This document shows positions 25,292 through 28,579 of a stretch of DNA of 28,579 nt, in pieces (position 1 is the first letter of the stretch; the number at the start of each line of letters is the position of its first letter). The DNA is taken from positions 1 to 28,579 of the forward strand of contig JAJYJN010000006.1 of the NCBI GenBank assembly GCA_021789455.1, read 5' to 3'. This DNA comes from a bacterium (GTDB lineage Bacteria > SZUA-79 > Acidulodesulfobacterales > Acidulodesulfobacteraceae). The notes under the pieces were generated by a model. That model did no database searches. It saw only the letters and a list, made by a program, of their open reading frames with translations, and had not been told where the DNA came from. The position numbers and the translations under genes are program-made.

Positions 25292-28200
25292 ATTTATAGA
25301 ACTGTTCGGATTCAAAACGTTCCCCGATAAAGTAAGAATACCCTTTCATCCCGGCATAAATATAATAGTAGGCCCTAACGGATGCGGCAAAACGAATATT
25401 GTAGATGCCGTCAGGTTTATTCTCGGGGAACAGAATTTAAAAGACTTAAGGCTCAAGAATATGAACGATATAATCTTTCACGGTTCCAATATACGCAACC
25501 AGTCATCCGTCGCCTTATGCAGGGGGGTATTCGAAAACGATTCAGGCGGCGCTTTCAGATATAAAGATTTTTCGGAAATAATGGCGGAGAGAAGGCATTT
25601 TAAGAATAAGGAAACAGAATACAGAATTAACGGAATTTCGGTTCCATACAGGCAGTACTTAGATTTTTTCAATGAAAGCGGCTTATCCAAACATTATTCT
25701 ATAATAGATTCTTCTAAAATTAACGCGCTCTTAAATTATAAGCCTAATGAATTAAGGCTTTTTTTCGAAGAAGCGTCCGGAATAACGAAATATAAAATCC
25801 AAAAAAAATCGGCATCGAAAAAACTGGAAGCGGCCGTAAATAATCTACTTAGAATAGGCGATTTGTTTAACGAAGTTAACATGCAATTAGGCTTTTTGGA
25901 AAAGTCGTCAAAAAGATTAGACGAGTATAAAAAACTTGAAGCGGAAAAAAGACGTTATCAATTAGCCTTATACGACAGGACAAAAAGAAAAATAATATCG
26001 GAAATAGATAAATATAAAAAAGAGCTTGAAAATTATTCCTTACAACTTGCGTCGGCGTCGGCAAAAGAAAGTTCTATCCTTAGCGCTTTAACCGATGCGA
26101 AAACCTCTTTCGATAAGACGGAAGCGGAATATAAGCTTCTTTCGGATAAAAAAAACGTATATTTGGTAGAACTTGCTAAACTTAATTCAGATATAGAATA
26201 CGGCAAGATAACAATAAACAGTTTAGAATCTGAAATTTCAAAAAAAATCCAAGAAATTGAAGAGCAAACCAGGTCAAAAAATATAAATGCGGAAAAATTA
26301 TCTAATTTGAAGAATAATTTGGCGGCAAATGAATCGAATCTTAAAAATATCCGCGAAAAATTGAATATTTCAAATCAATCGGTTGCGGAGAAAAGAGGTT
26401 TAGTAATAAAAACAAAAGAAGGCATAGAAAATATAAACGACGAAATATTCGAAATTATAGAAAAATCCCAGAATGATAACAATAAATTACTTTTTAACAG
26501 CAAAAACATTAAAAATATCGAAACAAGAATTAACGATATAAAAAATCTTATGTCTAAAATTTCTGCCGAAATCGAGGAGGCAGGTAACGCTTTAAATGAA
26601 AAAATAAAATCGCTCAACGATACCGAAACGATTATGGAAATTTTAAAAAAGGAATATTCAGACAGCAAAATTAAGCTGTCTGAATATTCCGGACAGCTAA
26701 ACGAATACGGAACAAGAAGGGACGGCTTAGAGAAAGAACTTTTAAAAATAGACATAGATATATCCAGGTTAGCCGATTTTATAGATAACAGGGAGGCGTT
26801 TTCGGAAGGAACTAAAAATTTTTTAAAGGCGAAGAAAGATTACGAAGCCTATCCTTTGTCGGACCTTTTAGAAATTGAATCCGGGTTCGAAAATGCCGTA
26901 TCGGGAGGCGCCGGCGAAATACTCGAAGCAGTTTTGGTGGATAATATGGAAGATGCGGAAAAAGCATTAAACTATGTGAATAATAATAAAACGGGGGAAA
27001 TAAAAATTTTTGTTCCCGGTATGAAAAAGGAAAAGCCCTTGAAACCGAAAAATTTGGCGGAAAATATAACGGAACAATTGGACCTCATACCGTTGAAATA
27101 TAAAATTGCGTTAAACCGGCATAATTTACTTTCAGAAGATATAGGCATTAATTTTTATTATTATAATAATAAAAACGATATTCTGAAATATATTAACAAA
27201 ACCGGTTTTTTCCCGGAGGTAAATATTATTACCGATGACGGCGTAATGTTTTTTTCCGACGGGTTTATTGCCGCCGGTAAAAATAAAAATCTCGAAAGCC
27301 AAAATTTATTTATCAACAAAAAGAAATTATCCGAATACAAAAAAATCAGGCTTGAAAAACAAAATGAATTAGACCGGGAAGAATCGCTGTTTAATTCAAA
27401 GCAGGCCGAAATTAGCGGACTCAGCGTTAAAATAGACAATCTTAGCGGAGAAATTAAGGCTAACGAGATGGCGGGATTAACCGTAAAAAACGATATTAAA
27501 CACTTGGAAAGCCTGTTAATCAAATCAAAGGAAAGGCTCAATATACTCGTTAACGAACATAACAATCTTGAAAATGAAAGAACGGCAACCGTTAAAGAAG
27601 AGGAAAATTTAAAAGAAGAAATTTTAATTTTGGAAAAGGAACTAAAATTAAAATCCGGCGAGAAAAATAGTATAGAAAAAAAGCTGCAGGATTTTGAAAG
27701 CGAATTTGAAAAGGCGAAGGAAGACGAAACCGCGCTAAAAATAGAGATTAATTCTGCAGAACAGAATATTAATTTTCTCGGGAAGCAGATTAGAGATTTA
27801 GAATCCAATATTTTAAATTACGGGAAAAGGATAAAATCCCTGATTGAGCAGAGGGAAAAAACGTCGTTAGACTTAGAGGATACTATTAAAGATTTATCGT
27901 CTAAGCAAAAAAATATAGAAATTATAGGCGAATCTTTAAAATCGGCGGAAGGCGTTATTAAAGATACGGAAAATAAATTGGAAAAGCTGAAAGAAAGCAT
28001 TAATAACGCGGAAAAGGATTTGGAAAATGCAAACAGGCAGAAACTTAATACGGATAAGAAAAAAGACGCGGTGCAGACCTACATAGATATTAATAACGAA
28101 AAACTTGCCGAGCTTGATTCGAGCAGGGATTTAGACGGCTTGCCTGCCGGATCCGAGCAGGAGGATAAGGAGTTTATAGACGGCATATCCGGCATTAATA

Positions 28201-28579
28201 ACGAGGATATTAAAAAAGCTGTAGAAGAACTCAACGCAAGAATAAAAGAACTCGGCGATATTAATATGAATGCCGCAAAAGAGTACAAGGATGCGTTAGA
28301 CAGGCTCGACTTTTTGGGTAAACAAAAAGCAGACCTTGAAAGTTCAATCGAAACTCTGCGGGGCGTCATAAAGCAATTAGATGCCGTATCGAAGGAGAAA
28401 TTTAATTCCAGCCTTGCCGGTATAAGGCAAAAATTTAAAGAATTGTTTACATTTTTATTCGGCGGAGGGCATGCCGACATATTAAACGTGGTTTCGCGAA
28501 ATCTTGACGGAGCCGACGAAAATGAAGAGCAGTCCGATGCGGATTTGTCCGGAATGGAAATAAATGCGCAGATACCCGG
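25281..28579 (+). CDS. smc: Chromosome segregation ATPase Smc (3' end outside window)
   Basis: I read this frame without a stop from ATG 25281 to the window edge, about 1100 codons. Smc is the condensin-like ATPase that compacts and segregates chromosomes with ScpA and ScpB. The N-terminal head has Walker A GPNGCGKT (31-38), Q-loop FILGEQ and FEEASGITKYK. A long coiled coil follows, then a hinge at about 520-690 around SGGAGEILEAVLVDN, then the returning coil and FLFGGGHADI near residue 1060. The ABC signature and Walker B lie beyond the edge. The usual ISQGK reads IDSSK. It starts inside rsmE, with no clear SD. Reverse-strand Ser/Phe-rich frames over it are shadows. Confidence 0.96.
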   Translation, partial: MRLKFIELFGFKTFPDKVRIPFHPGINIIVGPNGCGKTNIVDAVRFILGEQNLKDLRLKNMNDIIFHGSNIRNQSSVALCRGVFENDSGGAFRYKDFSEIMAERRHFKNKETEYRINGISVPYRQYLDFFNESGLSKHYSIIDSSKINALLNYKPNELRLFFEEASGITKYKIQKKSASKKLEAAVNNLLRIGDLFNEVNMQLGFLEKSSKRLDEYKKLEAEKRRYQLALYDRTKRKIISEIDKYKKELENYSLQLASASAKESSILSALTDAKTSFDKTEAEYKLLSDKKNVYLVELAKLNSDIEYGKITINSLESEISKKIQEIEEQTRSKNINAEKLSNLKNNLAANESNLKNIREKLNISNQSVAEKRGLVIKTKEGIENINDEIFEIIEKSQNDNNKLLFNSKNIKNIETRINDIKNLMSKISAEIEEAGNALNEKIKSLNDTETIMEILKKEYSDSKIKLSEYSGQLNEYGTRRDGLEKELLKIDIDISRLADFIDNREAFSEGTKNFLKAKKDYEAYPLSDLLEIESGFENAVSGGAGEILEAVLVDNMEDAEKALNYVNNNKTGEIKIFVPGMKKEKPLKPKNLAENITEQLDLIPLKYKIALNRHNLLSEDIGINFYYYNNKNDILKYINKTGFFPEVNIITDDGVMFFSDGFIAAGKNKNLESQNLFINKKKLSEYKKIRLEKQNELDREESLFNSKQAEISGLSVKIDNLSGEIKANEMAGLTVKNDIKHLESLLIKSKERLNILVNEHNNLENERTATVKEEENLKEEILILEKELKLKSGEKNSIEKKLQDFESEFEKAKEDETALKIEINSAEQNINFLGKQIRDLESNILNYGKRIKSLIEQREKTSLDLEDTIKDLSSKQKNIEIIGESLKSAEGVIKDTENKLEKLKESINNAEKDLENANRQKLNTDKKKDAVQTYIDINNEKLAELDSSRDLDGLPAGSEQEDKEFIDGISGINNEDIKKAVEELNARIKELGDINMNAAKEYKDALDRLDFLGKQKADLESSIETLRGVIKQLDAVSKEKFNSSLAGIRQKFKELFTFLFGGGHADILNVVSRNLDGADENEEQSDADLSGMEINAQIP
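26651..26690. repeat. Perfect 16-bp-arm inverted repeat inside smc
   Basis: Arms GGAATATTCAGACAGC (26651-26666) and GCTGTCTGAATATTCC (26675-26690) are exact complements around the 8-base loop AAAATTAA. They lie in the coiled-coil region before the hinge, near residue 458, where the peptide reads EYSDSKIKLSEYS. No T-run follows, so it is not a standard terminator. A perfect 16-bp arm is much longer than expected by chance in a window this size. Confidence 0.85.
27152..27175. repeat. 24-bp AT-only perfect palindrome in the smc hinge
   Basis: The arm TTTTTATTATTA is followed directly by its exact complement, with no spacer. It encodes the Tyr/Asn-rich run FYYYNN in the hinge. Low-complexity AT sequence makes it less surprising than its length suggests. 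Confidence 0.6.

Noticed and set aside
27161..27808. Long reverse-strand open frame rich in Ser, Phe and Leu, with similar ones at 26375-26755 and 28079-28480
   Set aside because: They lie antisense to the continuous smc frame and their composition is that expected from the complement of Lys/Glu-rich coiled-coil codons.
1..28579. CRISPR arrays, tRNA or rRNA genes, transposases, phage or toxin-antitoxin genes
   Set aside because: No spaced direct repeats, cloverleaf-like sequences or matching coding motifs were seen on either strand.

Overview
The window is one densely packed, almost entirely + strand stretch of a Gram-negative bacterial chromosome. It is AT-rich, with Lys-, Ile- and Asn-heavy proteins. 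An LptD-type outer-membrane protein, dTDP-rhamnose genes and a periplasmic c-type cytochrome indicate an LPS-bearing envelope. The merged spc/alpha ribosomal cluster (including adk and map) and the trpB-trpA-accD-folC order resemble Deltaproteobacteria-like lineages. My low-confidence guess is an uncultured Desulfobacterota-type organism; no marker here settles it.

Region 1 (1-10170) is the distal S10/spc/alpha cluster: rpsQ (3' end only), rplN, rplX, rplE, rpsZ (zinc S14), rpsH, rplF, rplR, rpsE, rplO, secY, adk, map, infA, rpmJ, rpsM, rpsK, rpsD, rpoA, rplQ. The rpmD (L30) gene expected between rpsE and rplO is absent. S14, S4, L24, L36 and adenylate kinase all keep zinc-binding cysteine sets. 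Most of these genes have clear Shine-Dalgarno (SD) sites, and three start at TTG.

Region 2 (10171-19116) follows without a visible terminator: a complete tryptophan operon trpE-G-D-C-F-B-A, then accD and folC. A consensus extended -10 element ends 10 bases before the trpE ATG, suggesting an almost leaderless mRNA. Most starts in this block have no SD. A perfect 14-bp-arm palindrome resembling a REP element sits between trpB and trpA.

Region 3 (19130-23317) covers envelope biogenesis: lptD, then rfbB and rfbD for dTDP-rhamnose synthesis, with a cluster of small palindromes before rfbB. Region 4 (23314-23890) is a small monocistronic unit with promoter, palindromic operator candidate, Met/His-rich cytochrome c and a strong intrinsic terminator. 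Region 5 (23914-28579) holds a DUF502 membrane protein, a divergent rsmE and smc. The smc frame stays open to the window end, about 1100 codons, and stops short of the C-terminal ABC signature. Inside smc is a perfect 16-bp-arm inverted repeat.

Most of the window is core housekeeping DNA. I found no CRISPR array, tRNA, rRNA, transposase, phage gene or evident new defence or biosynthetic system. The points worth following up are the REP-like palindrome, the coding hairpin in smc, the missing rpmD, the divergent RsmE, the Met/His-rich cytochrome and the switch in translation-initiation style. No gene-free stretch exceeds 300 bases.
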